Source: Lachnospiraceae bacterium NC2008 (GTDB taxonomy: Bacteria > Bacillota > Clostridia > Lachnospirales > Lachnospiraceae). Taken from it: a stretch of 64,000 nt of DNA. The notes under the pieces were generated by a model, which had not been told where the DNA came from, made no database searches, and worked only from the letters and a program-made list of their open reading frames with translations. This document shows, piece after piece, positions 16,917 through 26,262 of the stretch (positions within the stretch are counted from its first letter, which is position 1; every line of letters starts with the position of its first letter). The position numbers and the translations under genes are program-made. The DNA lies in NCBI GenBank assembly GCA_000687675.1, contig JHWS01000002.1, forward strand, positions 248,001 to 312,000, written 5' to 3'.

Positions 16917-18239
16917 CTAAGCATTAAGCACTTTTTCCAAAAAATCCATACCACTAGATTTTACTATTGTTACTGGTACATGTAAAGCATTACTAACCTC
17001 TGCTACTGTAACATCATCTAGGAAGATATCGTCGCTTATTCTTACCATGTTTTCAGAAAGAAGAAGGGTCTTTCCTATTGATTTGTCCTTAAGCTGAGCC
17101 ATAATATCTCCGCCAGTTAGAAGCCCTGTAACTGTAATCATCTCTCCATAGAAGTCATTTCTTATGCCATAAACATTAATCTTCACACCTGGAAATGCCT
17201 CTTCAATCTCTTTGCACATCATAGTCATATGATCTTTATCAAGAAGACCAACCGCTACAGAAACTTCCCCTTTATTATAAGGAGATTTCTTCTTATCTTT
17301 AATGGCATCTCTAATTTCGTTTTCAAAGCACCTTACCATACCTACACCATTTTCATACTGGAGGTAGCCATCGTAAGTTTCCTCAGCTGGCATATCAAGA
17401 CCTGCCTTAATATACCATTCATCAGAAGCATGTACGAAATGATAAGGTCCTTCTTTTATAGCTCTCTTTTGATACTTCTCAATAATTCTTATAACATCTA
17501 AGGCGTCTTCCTTAGTAAATGGCTCTAATGGATAAAGCCCATCTCTAAACTTTGAAAGACCAACTGGAACTACTGAAACGCTTTCAAGCACCGGATAATA
17601 TTTATATAACTTTTCAAGAGTATCTTCAAGTTCTTTGCCGTCATTAATTCCTTTACATAGAACTATCTGACCATTCATAGTAATACCAGCTTCATAAAAC
17701 CTGTCTACCTTTTTAAGAGCCTCTCCTGCAAAACGATTCCCAAGCATCTTACATCTAAGTTCAGGGTTCATGGTCTGGAAAGATATATTAATTGGTTCAA
17801 GTCTGTACTTAATCATACGGTCTATATCATGATCTGACAGGTGGGTAAGGGTTATATAGTTACCCTGTAAAAAAGAAAGTCTTGAATCATCATCCTTAAA
17901 GTACATAGCATCACGCATGCCCTTAGGATTCTGGTCTATAAAACAAAATATACAGTGGTTATAGCAGGACCTGTAATCATCCATAAGCCCGTTCTCAAAC
18001 TCAAGGCCAAGAGGCTCTGCCATATCCTTATCAATTTCAAGTACCCATTCTTCACCATCAGGTTTCTTAACAAGAACTTCTATATAATCATCCTGACATA
18101 GATATTCATAATCAAAGATATCTTCTATCTCAGTATCATTTATTTTAAGAATCTCATCGCCAACTTCGATATTCATCTCCTCAGCAATAGAGCCTTCTTC
18201 TACTTTTTTAACAATGTGTCTTTGTTTCTTCATATTCAT
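16917..18239 (-). CDS. DUF512 family protein with PDZ and radical SAM-type motif
   Basis: The 440-residue protein starts with a PDZ-like segment (about residues 8-70, GSIAEEMNIEVGDEI), then a cysteine cluster CYNHCIFC (CX3CX2C) characteristic of radical SAM enzymes, and a C-terminal DUF512 region. This matches the conserved Firmicutes/Cyanobacteria family annotated as putative radical SAM enzyme (TIGR03279 type). Its substrate is unknown. It is placed 14 bases upstream of der, a conserved neighbourhood that hints at a role in translation or ribosome maturation, but this is inference. The divergent prs gene starts about 100 bases away. Confidence 0.85.
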   Translation of the reverse strand: MNMKKQRHIVKKVEEGSIAEEMNIEVGDEILKINDTEIEDIFDYEYLCQDDYIEVLVKKPDGEEWVLEIDKDMAEPLGLEFENGLMDDYRSCYNHCIFCFIDQNPKGMRDAMYFKDDDSRLSFLQGNYITLTHLSDHDIDRMIKYRLEPINISFQTMNPELRCKMLGNRFAGEALKKVDRFYEAGITMNGQIVLCKGINDGKELEDTLEKLYKYYPVLESVSVVPVGLSKFRDGLYPLEPFTKEDALDVIRIIEKYQKRAIKEGPYHFVHASDEWYIKAGLDMPAEETYDGYLQYENGVGMVRCFENEIRDAIKDKKKSPYNKGEVSVAVGLLDKDHMTMMCKEIEEAFPGVKINVYGIRNDFYGEMITVTGLLTGGDIMAQLKDKSIGKTLLLSENMVRISDDIFLDDVTVAEVSNALHVPVTIVKSSGMDFLEKVLNA

Positions 18240-18271
18240 CTCCGTTACCTGTCTATTTTACAAGGATTTAC

Positions 18272-18301
18272 TTGACGTGTCATTACCTAAAGTGATTAAA
18301 T
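18272..18301 (+). promoter_or_regulatory. Promoter of prs
   Basis: TTGACG (18272-18277), 18-base spacer, and extended -10 TGATTAAAT (hexamer 18296-18301). The ribosome site AAGGAG lies 9 bases before the prs ATG. Confidence 0.55.
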
Positions 18302-18338
18302 AGGTGTGTATTTATTTTAGATAAGAAGGAGTCAGATT

Positions 18339-19532
18339 ATGCCTGAACTTAAAAAGATTGAAAAAGCCATGCCTGTTGCGCCTTTAAAGATTATTGCTAT
18401 GAAAAGCGCTCAGACTTTAGGTGATAACATCAACAGATATCTTGTTGAATTTAGAAAAGATACAAAGAATGCTTACAAATCTGATAAAGCATTTGAAAGT
18501 TATACATGTGATAACTACTTATTAGATGCTATCACACCAAGATTTAACTCTGGTGAAGCAAAAGGTGAGCTTCTTGAATCAGTTCGTGGTACAGACTTAT
18601 ATATTATAGTAGATGTTACTAACCACTCTATCGAATATGAGATGCATGGTTATACTAACTACATGTCACCTGACGACCACTATCAGGATCTTAAGAGACT
18701 TATAGCAGCCTGCAACGGTAAAGCTCATAGAATCAACGTTATTATGCCATTCTTATATGAAGGAAGACAGCATAAGCGTTCAGGAAGAGAATCTCTTGAC
18801 TGTGCATATGCATTAAAAGAGCTTTCAGATATGGGCGTTGAAAACTTTATAACATTCGATGCACATGATCCCAGAGTACAGAATTCTACTCCACTTCATG
18901 GTTTTGATAACTTTAGTCCTAGTTACCAGTTTACTAAGGTTCTTCTTAATCAGGTTCGTGACCTTATAATCGATAAGGACCACACGATCGTTATCTCACC
19001 TGATGAAGGTGCCCTTGACCGAGCTGTATACTTCTCTACAGTACTTGGTGTTAATACTGGTATGTTCTATAAGAGACGTGATTATACTAAGATTGTTAAT
19101 GGTAAGAACCCTATCGTTGCTCACGAATTCCTTGGTGAAAAGATTGACGGTATGGACGTTATTATCATAGATGATATGATATCTTCTGGTGAAAGTATGC
19201 TTGATACATCAAAGCAGCTTAAGAAGATGAATGCTAACAGAGTATTCGTTTGTACAACATTCGGACTCTTTACAAATGGTCTTGATTTATTCGATAAGGC
19301 TCACGAAGAAGGATATCTTGATTACGTTATTACAACTAACCTTACATACCTTCCAAAAGAATTTACAAATAGACCATATCTCCTTGTTGCAGATATGAGT
19401 AAGTTCTTAGCACAGATAATTGATTTCTCTAATCATGACGTATCACTTTCTAACGTGCTTACACCTACTACTAAGATTCATGAAATCGTTGAGAAATACA
19501 ATGCTAGAACCCTTCACGAAGATGATGTTTAA
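18339..19532 (+). CDS. prs: Ribose-phosphate pyrophosphokinase, long form
   Basis: The 397-residue protein carries the PRPP-binding loop DVIIIDDMISSGESM (about residues 272-286), the regulatory flexible-loop region RRDYTK and a recognisable substrate site (FDAHDPRVQN). It makes PRPP from ribose 5-phosphate and ATP for nucleotide, histidine and tryptophan synthesis. It is about 80 residues longer than classic Prs (about 315), with an N-terminal extension and small insertions; such long forms occur in Lachnospiraceae and may be paralogues. It is transcribed alone, with its own promoter and terminator. The start has a good AAGGAG site. Confidence 0.88.
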   Translation: MPELKKIEKAMPVAPLKIIAMKSAQTLGDNINRYLVEFRKDTKNAYKSDKAFESYTCDNYLLDAITPRFNSGEAKGELLESVRGTDLYIIVDVTNHSIEYEMHGYTNYMSPDDHYQDLKRLIAACNGKAHRINVIMPFLYEGRQHKRSGRESLDCAYALKELSDMGVENFITFDAHDPRVQNSTPLHGFDNFSPSYQFTKVLLNQVRDLIIDKDHTIVISPDEGALDRAVYFSTVLGVNTGMFYKRRDYTKIVNGKNPIVAHEFLGEKIDGMDVIIIDDMISSGESMLDTSKQLKKMNANRVFVCTTFGLFTNGLDLFDKAHEEGYLDYVITTNLTYLPKEFTNRPYLLVADMSKFLAQIIDFSNHDVSLSNVLTPTTKIHEIVEKYNARTLHEDDV

Positions 19533-19540
19533 ATAAAGTT

Positions 19541-19568
19541 AAAAAACCTGCCTGATGGCAGGTTTTTT
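19541..19568. terminator. Bidirectional Rho-independent terminator
   Basis: Perfect 12-bp stem (19541-19552 with 19557-19568) with a TGAT loop; A-run on one side and T-run on the other make it work for prs on plus and for the receiver-protein gene on minus. Confidence 0.9.
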
Positions 19569-19570
19569 TA

Positions 19571-20335
19571 TTATAATTTCTTAGATAAATAATTTAGAAG
19601 ATCTTCTCTTGTTGTAGATTTAAGCACATAACCTTCTGGTTTAAGTTCCATAACTCTTGTTACAGCTTCTTTAGTTCCATTACCTGTAAGGAATATAACA
19701 GGTATATTGGATGTTGCCTCCTCTTCTCTAAGCATCTGAAGAACCTGAGGACCATCTACAACAGGCATCTCGTAATCAAGAAGTATAAGATTAACCGGAT
19801 TCTTAAGAAGAAATGTTATAGCATGCATACCTGAAGTAACCACATCAGTCTTATATGTATCTTTAATCCACTCTCTTACCATACTTGCATAAGATGGGTC
19901 ATCATCAATAATAAGAATTCTTTTTTTATCTCCAGTTACAACTGGCCTTGCCATAGCAACATTCATCTCATTAACAAGATTCTTAATATCAACTGGTCTG
20001 TCAAGCCATACAAAATCATCTGCTCCATATCGACCATTCATTATATCTTTGCGGTCTTTTTTCTCCCCAAGAATAACCATATTTTTACCATATGTATTTA
20101 TCTTGGCGCATACCTTAGCGAATTTTTCAATCTTAGCTATATCGCTGGCAATATCATTTGGAAGATAAAATAAAAACAAATTAGCCTGAGGTGCTAACCC
20201 TCCCACCTGGTCAAATGTATCATTTACAAGTACAGTATTAAATCCCTCTTCCTGAAGATTCCTTTCTATTCCTTTTACTACAACACTATACTGATATGTA
20301 AGAATTATAATCAGTTTAGTTTTTCCGTCAGACAT
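19571..20335 (-). CDS. Tandem receiver-domain protein (response regulator without output domain)
   Basis: The 254-residue protein ends with a full receiver domain (about 137-254): acidic pair D144/D145, phospho-acceptor D187 (LILLDYEMP), T217 and K239. The N-terminal half (about 6-125) has a receiver-like pattern of helices and strands but no acidic pocket or phospho-acceptor, so I read it as a degenerate receiver. There is no DNA-binding or enzymatic domain, so it probably passes or sinks phosphoryl groups or acts by protein contact. It is the last gene of the kinase cluster and is followed immediately by a terminator. Confidence 0.85.
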   Translation of the reverse strand: MSDGKTKLIIILTYQYSVVVKGIERNLQEEGFNTVLVNDTFDQVGGLAPQANLFLFYLPNDIASDIAKIEKFAKVCAKINTYGKNMVILGEKKDRKDIMNGRYGADDFVWLDRPVDIKNLVNEMNVAMARPVVTGDKKRILIIDDDPSYASMVREWIKDTYKTDVVTSGMHAITFLLKNPVNLILLDYEMPVVDGPQVLQMLREEEATSNIPVIFLTGNGTKEAVTRVMELKPEGYVLKSTTREDLLNYLSKKL

Positions 20336-20366
20336 GACTTCTCCTCCTTTTATATATACCTTGCTA

Positions 20367-20723
20367 TTAATCTAAGCCTTTAATTACAGCCCTTTCTGCA
20401 TTTCTTTGAATATCCCTGTCAAAAGAAAGCATCGGTATTATATCTTTTCCCTTTAACCTTCTATCTATATAATTTCTGGTTAGTTTATTTTAGCCCAAGT
20501 TACTCCAAAAAGATACTCAGTAACTTTTGCGCCATAGTAAGACCATCCCATAACATTGTAAATGCAAATAAAGTTTATTCTTCCACCAATGTTTAAGATG
20601 AGACACCTGGAAAAATCCACTTATTAAACTACATATAAGTCCGGTTCCAATTAGTAAAACAAGTCCAACTGAGCCCCATGCATAGGAATTAACTATATCA
20701 TTAATCTTAACTATAGTCGTCAT
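20367..20723 (-). pseudogene. Remnant of alanine/glycine:cation symporter (AGCS family)
   Basis: Three collinear pieces of one symporter survive on the minus strand. Piece 1 (20723 to about 20575) reads MTTIVKINDIV, VLLIGTGLICSL, GFFQVSHLKHWWKN, a typical AGCS N terminus. Piece 2, in another frame, reads NVMGWSYYGAKVTEYLFG, typical of the C-terminal third. Piece 3, after stop codons, reads LTRNYIDRRLKGKDIIPML to KGLD, consistent with a C-terminal tail. Some 300 or more internal codons are missing. The ATG and start region are intact, so a 68-residue peptide could still be made, but not a transporter. Confidence 0.75.
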
Positions 20724-20746
20724 TAATCTCTTCCTTCACTAAAAAC

Positions 20747-23700
20747 TCAATCTTCATTTAAAATATTAAGCATACCTTCATAGTCAAACTGTCCTGCCTT
20801 AGCCACAAGTTCATCAAACTTAGTCTTTTCTTTATCAGGAATCTTATATCCTTCAACTTCTTTGAAAATCTCTGAAATTGAATCACAGTCCATATTTTCT
20901 GCTGACTCTTTAAGGCCTTCATATACGCTTTCCATAAGAAAATCATCAGCAAGTGGCATATCATCATTAGCTTCTTCATTATCTGATAATGCCTCTTTGA
21001 ATTCCTGACCTATAGCTTTATATTCATCCATAAAGATGCTATGGTTCTTAGTTATAAATTCAACATCCTTTGCTTTACCTGCATCTTCGAGGAGCTGAGC
21101 CTTATCAGCAAGTTCCATGGCACCAATAAGTTTTGAAGAACTCTTTAAAGCATGAATTTTAATTGTATAATTCTCCCAGTCCTTATCATTAAAGAAACTT
21201 TCAAGTTCATCAGACTTAGACTTTATAGAATCATAATAAATCTTAGCAACAGTTAAAAATGCATCTACTGAGCCAGAATTCTCTATAGCTTTAGATAAAT
21301 CAATAGCAGAGATTTTTTTATACCAAGGCTTATCGCCTTCCTCATCTAATAACACTGATTCATCATTATTAGAAACTATAATATCCTCCTGCTTTATACC
21401 ATAATTATCATTAATAGTAAGAGCTTCTATAGCCTCATATGGTTCCTCTGCCGCATCGTCATATACTTCTTCACTTGTTATTAAAGAGCCAATATTGTAT
21501 GACTTATTAGACTTAACAAAGTAGAGAATACCAAATGTTCCAGGTCCGCAGTTTGATGATATAGCTGCTGAAGCCTGTTTAAAAACAACCTTTTCAAAGT
21601 AAGCAAGCTTACTTATCTCTTCCTTAATCCACATAAGCGTATCTGAAGGAATATCTACGTAGGTAATAAATACAACATCTGAATCAGGAATAATATCTAC
21701 AGGGAATGACCTTCGAATATAGTTCTTATATACCCTTTTAGTATTACCAAACCATATTCCTCCTACGCTAGATTTATCATCCTTAAATTTCAAATAAGGA
21801 TGTAGATTAAGAGCCTTGGCTATCTTACCAACATTCTTACTAATAAAGCCCCTTCTGGCCATAAAATCAGTATTATCAATAATAAAACTACATCTTAGTC
21901 TGTGCTTAACATTCTCAAGTTCTTCAACAATCTCATTAACTGGTATATTTTGCTGAGCTAATTTATATCCAATAAGAGCAAGAATACCAGTAGCAGAAGA
22001 AAGACACTCCGAGCAAATTACAGTTACATTATCAAATGCCTTAGCGGCTTCAGTTGCAGTATAATAATCCTCACTCATACTTGTTGTTAATGAAATATGA
22101 ATAAGATGATGAGCCCTCTTTAGAGCACCTGCAAAGAATTCTGTATAAGTTTTAACATCAGGTGGTGATGAATATGCGTCTTTACCAGTATTAATGTATC
22201 TGATAAGTTCATTAGCATCCATCTGCACGCCATCTTTAAATACACCTTCTTCTGTATGAATAATAGAAGGAATAATTGGAATACCATATTTTTTAATTAC
22301 AGCATCAGGTATATCACTCATACTTGTAGTAGTGATAATAACAGGTAGTTTTCTGGCATATCCAGCAGTAGTGCTTATGTCTTCACGCATCCTCATCATC
22401 TTATCAGAAATGATAAGTTTATCTTTTGAGATGTACTTCATAAGCATATCTTCAAGACTTGCACCTGATACAGGCTTAACAAGATATCCATCAAATCCTG
22501 CTCTGTTATAAAGATCTCTGTTATCACTTCCTGCATTGGCAGTAAGGACAATAACTGGTGTTGTTCTATTAAGACCACCAGACTGACTTCTTATATATTC
22601 AAGGCACTCTATACCACTCATAACTGGCATAAGATGGTCCATTAAAATAACGTCATATTTCTTCTCGAGAGTCTTTTCAAGAGCATCTTTACCGCTTAAA
22701 ACAGTATCTATATTCATCTGAGTAGAAATAAGAAGTTTCTTTTCTACCTCAAGGTTCATCTCATTATCATCAATAATAAGAATCTTTGCTTCAGGAGCCT
22801 TGAAATTAGACTCATATTGACTACGTTTAGCAAGAGCCTGGTTATGTATATTAAGGTCACCAATCTCTGAAATATCAGAGATACCTTGTTTTAATGTAAC
22901 AGAAAATGTTGAACCGTCACCATATACACTATTTACTGAAATAGTACCGTCCATAAGTTCAACAAGCTGTTTAACTATAGAAAGACCTAGGCCTGTTCCT
23001 TCAATATATCTGTTCTTCTCTTCATCTACTCGTTTAAATGCATCAAAAAGGTTAGGTAAAGCCTCTTTCTTAATACCCATACCAGTATCTGATACAGAAA
23101 TAGTTATATTAGTGAACTTATCATCAATGTTTTCACTTTCAACTCGAAGTTCTATTGAACCTTCAGCAGTATATTTAACAGCATTGTTAAGAAGGTTAAT
23201 AATAATCTGTTTAATACGCACTTCATCGCCGTAAAGAACAGTAGGTACCTGAGGATCCACGCTAACATTGAACTGGAGGCCCTTATCATGAGCCTTAAGC
23301 CAAATCATATTAACTATTTCTGAAAGCATATCACCTATACGATAATCTACAGGCACTATGTCCATACTTTCTGCTTCCATCTTAGAGAAATCAAGTATGT
23401 CATTAATAAGAGATAAAAGTAGTTTACCAGCACCCTGAATTCCTGTTGCATCTTTAACAATTTCATCAGAAGCGTCTTTTTCTCTAAGAATAAGTTCGTT
23501 TAAGCCTAAAATTGAATTGATAGGTGTTCGGATTTCATGACTCATACTTGAAAAGAAACGGTTCTGCTGTCTTGAAAGCTCTTCAGCTCTTTCTGTTTCT
23601 TTCTTTGCTCTTTCATTCTCTTCTCTAAAGAGAAAGGTCTGAAACCATGTCATACCAAAACATACTATACCAACAAGTAGCAAAGATATAGCTGTATCAA

Positions 23701-24184
23701 CATTATCTAAGTTAGTCGAATGGTCTATGATAAGTTCAGGATAATAATAATCAATTAAGTAAAAGCCAATAGTTTCTAACACCATGAAGGTTAATAATAC
23801 TTTACGCCACTTACCTGATATAACTAGGCCAATGTAAATAAATCCAAACATAACCCAGATAATACCGCCGCCGTGTATACCTCCTCCAAAAAAGAACAAT
23901 GAAGGAAGAATAAACAATACTATACAAATAACAATTAACCGTATAGCCAGATTTATCTTTTCAAGATATAAACCACCAAAAGTAATAATAGGCACTGAAG
24001 TAATTACAATAATTAATGTAATGATTTCACCAATATTCTCTTTTATGAGAATATCTCCTATAAGAGCAAAGATAGCCGCTAACTCTGAAATAATTGTAAA
24101 TATAATAAAGACTCTCTCAGAAAGTTCTCTTTCAGGATCTTTAATTGCACTTTTAACATAATTTATTGCTTTGATTATTTTCAT
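20747..24184 (-). CDS. Hybrid histidine kinase with DegV domain: TM-HisKA-HATPase-REC-DegV-HPt
   Basis: This 1145-residue protein has about six N-terminal membrane helices (residues 25-190) with little outside sequence, HisKA with H216 (SHEIRTP), HATPase (N box near 331, DTGMGI, GTGLGLSI), a receiver with phospho-acceptor D516 (VILMDHLMP), and an HPt domain with H1011 (HALKSSS). Between receiver and HPt, residues about 613-893 form a complete DegV domain: TTTSMSDIP, KDGVQMD, SLTTSMSEDYYTA, ARRGFISKN and SNCGPGTFGI. DegV proteins bind fatty acids, so a lipid signal could tune the relay. The start overlaps the preceding kinase stop by four bases. A C-terminal segment after HPt resembles that of the 26263-29451 kinase. 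Confidence 0.9.
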   Translation of the reverse strand: MKIIKAINYVKSAIKDPERELSERVFIIFTIISELAAIFALIGDILIKENIGEIITLIIVITSVPIITFGGLYLEKINLAIRLIVICIVLFILPSLFFFGGGIHGGGIIWVMFGFIYIGLVISGKWRKVLLTFMVLETIGFYLIDYYYPELIIDHSTNLDNVDTAISLLLVGIVCFGMTWFQTFLFREENERAKKETERAEELSRQQNRFFSSMSHEIRTPINSILGLNELILREKDASDEIVKDATGIQGAGKLLLSLINDILDFSKMEAESMDIVPVDYRIGDMLSEIVNMIWLKAHDKGLQFNVSVDPQVPTVLYGDEVRIKQIIINLLNNAVKYTAEGSIELRVESENIDDKFTNITISVSDTGMGIKKEALPNLFDAFKRVDEEKNRYIEGTGLGLSIVKQLVELMDGTISVNSVYGDGSTFSVTLKQGISDISEIGDLNIHNQALAKRSQYESNFKAPEAKILIIDDNEMNLEVEKKLLISTQMNIDTVLSGKDALEKTLEKKYDVILMDHLMPVMSGIECLEYIRSQSGGLNRTTPVIVLTANAGSDNRDLYNRAGFDGYLVKPVSGASLEDMLMKYISKDKLIISDKMMRMREDISTTAGYARKLPVIITTTSMSDIPDAVIKKYGIPIIPSIIHTEEGVFKDGVQMDANELIRYINTGKDAYSSPPDVKTYTEFFAGALKRAHHLIHISLTTSMSEDYYTATEAAKAFDNVTVICSECLSSATGILALIGYKLAQQNIPVNEIVEELENVKHRLRCSFIIDNTDFMARRGFISKNVGKIAKALNLHPYLKFKDDKSSVGGIWFGNTKRVYKNYIRRSFPVDIIPDSDVVFITYVDIPSDTLMWIKEEISKLAYFEKVVFKQASAAISSNCGPGTFGILYFVKSNKSYNIGSLITSEEVYDDAAEEPYEAIEALTINDNYGIKQEDIIVSNNDESVLLDEEGDKPWYKKISAIDLSKAIENSGSVDAFLTVAKIYYDSIKSKSDELESFFNDKDWENYTIKIHALKSSSKLIGAMELADKAQLLEDAGKAKDVEFITKNHSIFMDEYKAIGQEFKEALSDNEEANDDMPLADDFLMESVYEGLKESAENMDCDSISEIFKEVEGYKIPDKEKTKFDELVAKAGQFDYEGMLNILNED

Positions 24185-26235
24185 GCCTCTTTACCTCCCT
24201 TCACTGTATTTATTCCAGGAAGTACCTGAAGCATAACTCTTTCAAATTCTGCTATATGTATTGGTTTTGATATAAATCCATCAAAGCCTTCATTTTTAAA
24301 CATCTCTTTTGCCCCGGATACAACATTGGCAGTAAGAACTATAATCGGTATATCTTTACCATATGTATCCTGAGATAATCTCTTAAGTATCTTCATAGCT
24401 TCGACGCCGTCCATTTCAGGCATCATATGGTCCATAAATACAACATCGTATTCATTATCCTTAAATTTTTTAATTGCTTCTTTACCACTTCCAGCAGTAT
24501 CAATAATCATTTCATAATCAGAAAAGATACTGGTTGCAACCACAAGATTCATAGGCTCATCATCAACAACTAGAGCCTTTACACCTCTAAATACTGGGCG
24601 AACAGTATTATCAGAAAATTCAATGTTCTTAGCATTCTTACCTTCATTAAGAATCTTAATAATAGGATATGCATAAAGCGGCTTAGGCATAGTCATAACC
24701 TGACTTCCAGCATTGACCTTAAAGCCAGCATAAACTGAAACTGCAACTACTAAGTCACCTTTACTTAATTCATCAAAATATTCTGAATTTTCTACATATT
24801 CCTCCTGGCCCATGAAGATATATTTAACATTAAGTTTTTCCTTAAGTCTTTCTATATCTCCAATTGTTTCTGCTGAATATAAAGGCACATGTATACCAGT
24901 AGCAAGGTTAGTTGCCATAGTTCTGTAGAATTCACGTACTTTAGGGATAAAATACTTATCCGCTCTAACATGGAATAAGATATCTCCGTCAGAAGAATCT
25001 GATACAGCAAGACAAGGAACCTCATCTATAACCTTTTGAGGAATAGTAACTCTTACTGTAGTGCCAGTATTTTTCTCACTTTCGATTTTAACAAAACCAC
25101 CAAGTCTATGGGTGAAACCGTAAACAATATAAAGACCAAGGCCAATACCACCAGAACTTCTGTTACGCTTTTTATTAACCTGATACATACCTTCAGATAT
25201 AGACTCAAGAGCTCTTCTATCCATACCTATACCAGTATCATTCATCTCTATGATTAGGTTTACTCCATATTCAGTCTTTTCTGAATACATACGAACAAGG
25301 ATACCGCCACGTTTTGTGAACTTAACGGCATTTTCCATAAGGTGTCTGAATATCTTATGAAGCTTCTTTATATCTCCTTTCATCTTGGTAGGAACTGAAG
25401 GAGCAAGGTCTACAACAAGTTCAAGATTATTGCTATTATCAAGCATCCTAAAACTTGTAACTACATCGTTAATAAGTGATGTAGACATATATTCATCTTC
25501 TTCAAGAAGGACCTTATTTCTCTTACACTCTGTATAATCAAGAATATCTTCAATCTGGTATGCAAGTCTGATACCAGCATTCTTAACTGCATAGGCTTCC
25601 TGGCCAACATTTCTTTTAATCATAAGGTCTGACATGCCATTAACAACGTTAACTGGTGTTCTAAGTTCATGAGAAATATTAGATAGAAAATCCTCCATAT
25701 CAGCGTCGTAATTATCAATAATCTCATCTTTCTTTTTGTTTTTGTCCCTGTTTTCTATACGGTCATTGATAGTTTTCTTACAGCAGAAGAAAACAAAAAG
25801 CACCGCAAGGAAATGCAGTATTGCTCTAGAAATTGATAACTTATCAATTATTATTTCAGGATTGTTATTTGCCAGTATTAACTGTATTCCCATTATGATT
25901 ACGTATTCAACCATAATAAGATTAATCATATAAATATGATCAAAGATTGAATATGCAAGCATAATCAAGGTAATAACAATAGCAACATCATAAAAGCTTG
26001 TCTCATGAACACCATGGAAAAATGCTACAAGCATGGCATATATAAGATATCCAACTTTACGTGTACCATAGTCAGGTTTTGAAGTTATATTCATAACCCA
26101 AAGAAGTACCGTACCAATAATAACAAGAGGTGGAACCCAGAATTCCCAGCCCATAAGAATACTTTCAGCAGTAAGTCCCACGCATGCCAGAGAAACAAGC
26201 ATCAATATAAAATTCTCATTCTGTCTTTCAATCAT
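24181..26235 (-). CDS. Hybrid histidine kinase: TM-HisKA-HATPase-degenerate receiver-REC
   Basis: The 684-residue protein has about six membrane helices in residues 8-155, HisKA with H189 (NISHELRTP), HATPase (N box near 302, NDTGIGM, GGIGLGLYIV) and a C-terminal receiver with phospho-acceptor D602 (VVFMDHMMP). The stretch at about 405-535 resembles a receiver without its acidic residues. There is no HPt, so phosphate may move to the HPt of the neighbouring kinase; the two genes overlap by four bases, supporting a joint complex. The membrane part has short loops, suggesting sensing within the membrane. Confidence 0.88.
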   Translation of the reverse strand: MIERQNENFILMLVSLACVGLTAESILMGWEFWVPPLVIIGTVLLWVMNITSKPDYGTRKVGYLIYAMLVAFFHGVHETSFYDVAIVITLIMLAYSIFDHIYMINLIMVEYVIIMGIQLILANNNPEIIIDKLSISRAILHFLAVLFVFFCCKKTINDRIENRDKNKKKDEIIDNYDADMEDFLSNISHELRTPVNVVNGMSDLMIKRNVGQEAYAVKNAGIRLAYQIEDILDYTECKRNKVLLEEDEYMSTSLINDVVTSFRMLDNSNNLELVVDLAPSVPTKMKGDIKKLHKIFRHLMENAVKFTKRGGILVRMYSEKTEYGVNLIIEMNDTGIGMDRRALESISEGMYQVNKKRNRSSGGIGLGLYIVYGFTHRLGGFVKIESEKNTGTTVRVTIPQKVIDEVPCLAVSDSSDGDILFHVRADKYFIPKVREFYRTMATNLATGIHVPLYSAETIGDIERLKEKLNVKYIFMGQEEYVENSEYFDELSKGDLVVAVSVYAGFKVNAGSQVMTMPKPLYAYPIIKILNEGKNAKNIEFSDNTVRPVFRGVKALVVDDEPMNLVVATSIFSDYEMIIDTAGSGKEAIKKFKDNEYDVVFMDHMMPEMDGVEAMKILKRLSQDTYGKDIPIIVLTANVVSGAKEMFKNEGFDGFISKPIHIAEFERVMLQVLPGINTVKGGKEA

Positions 26236-26262
26236 ATAATCACTCCGATTTAGAAAAAAATA

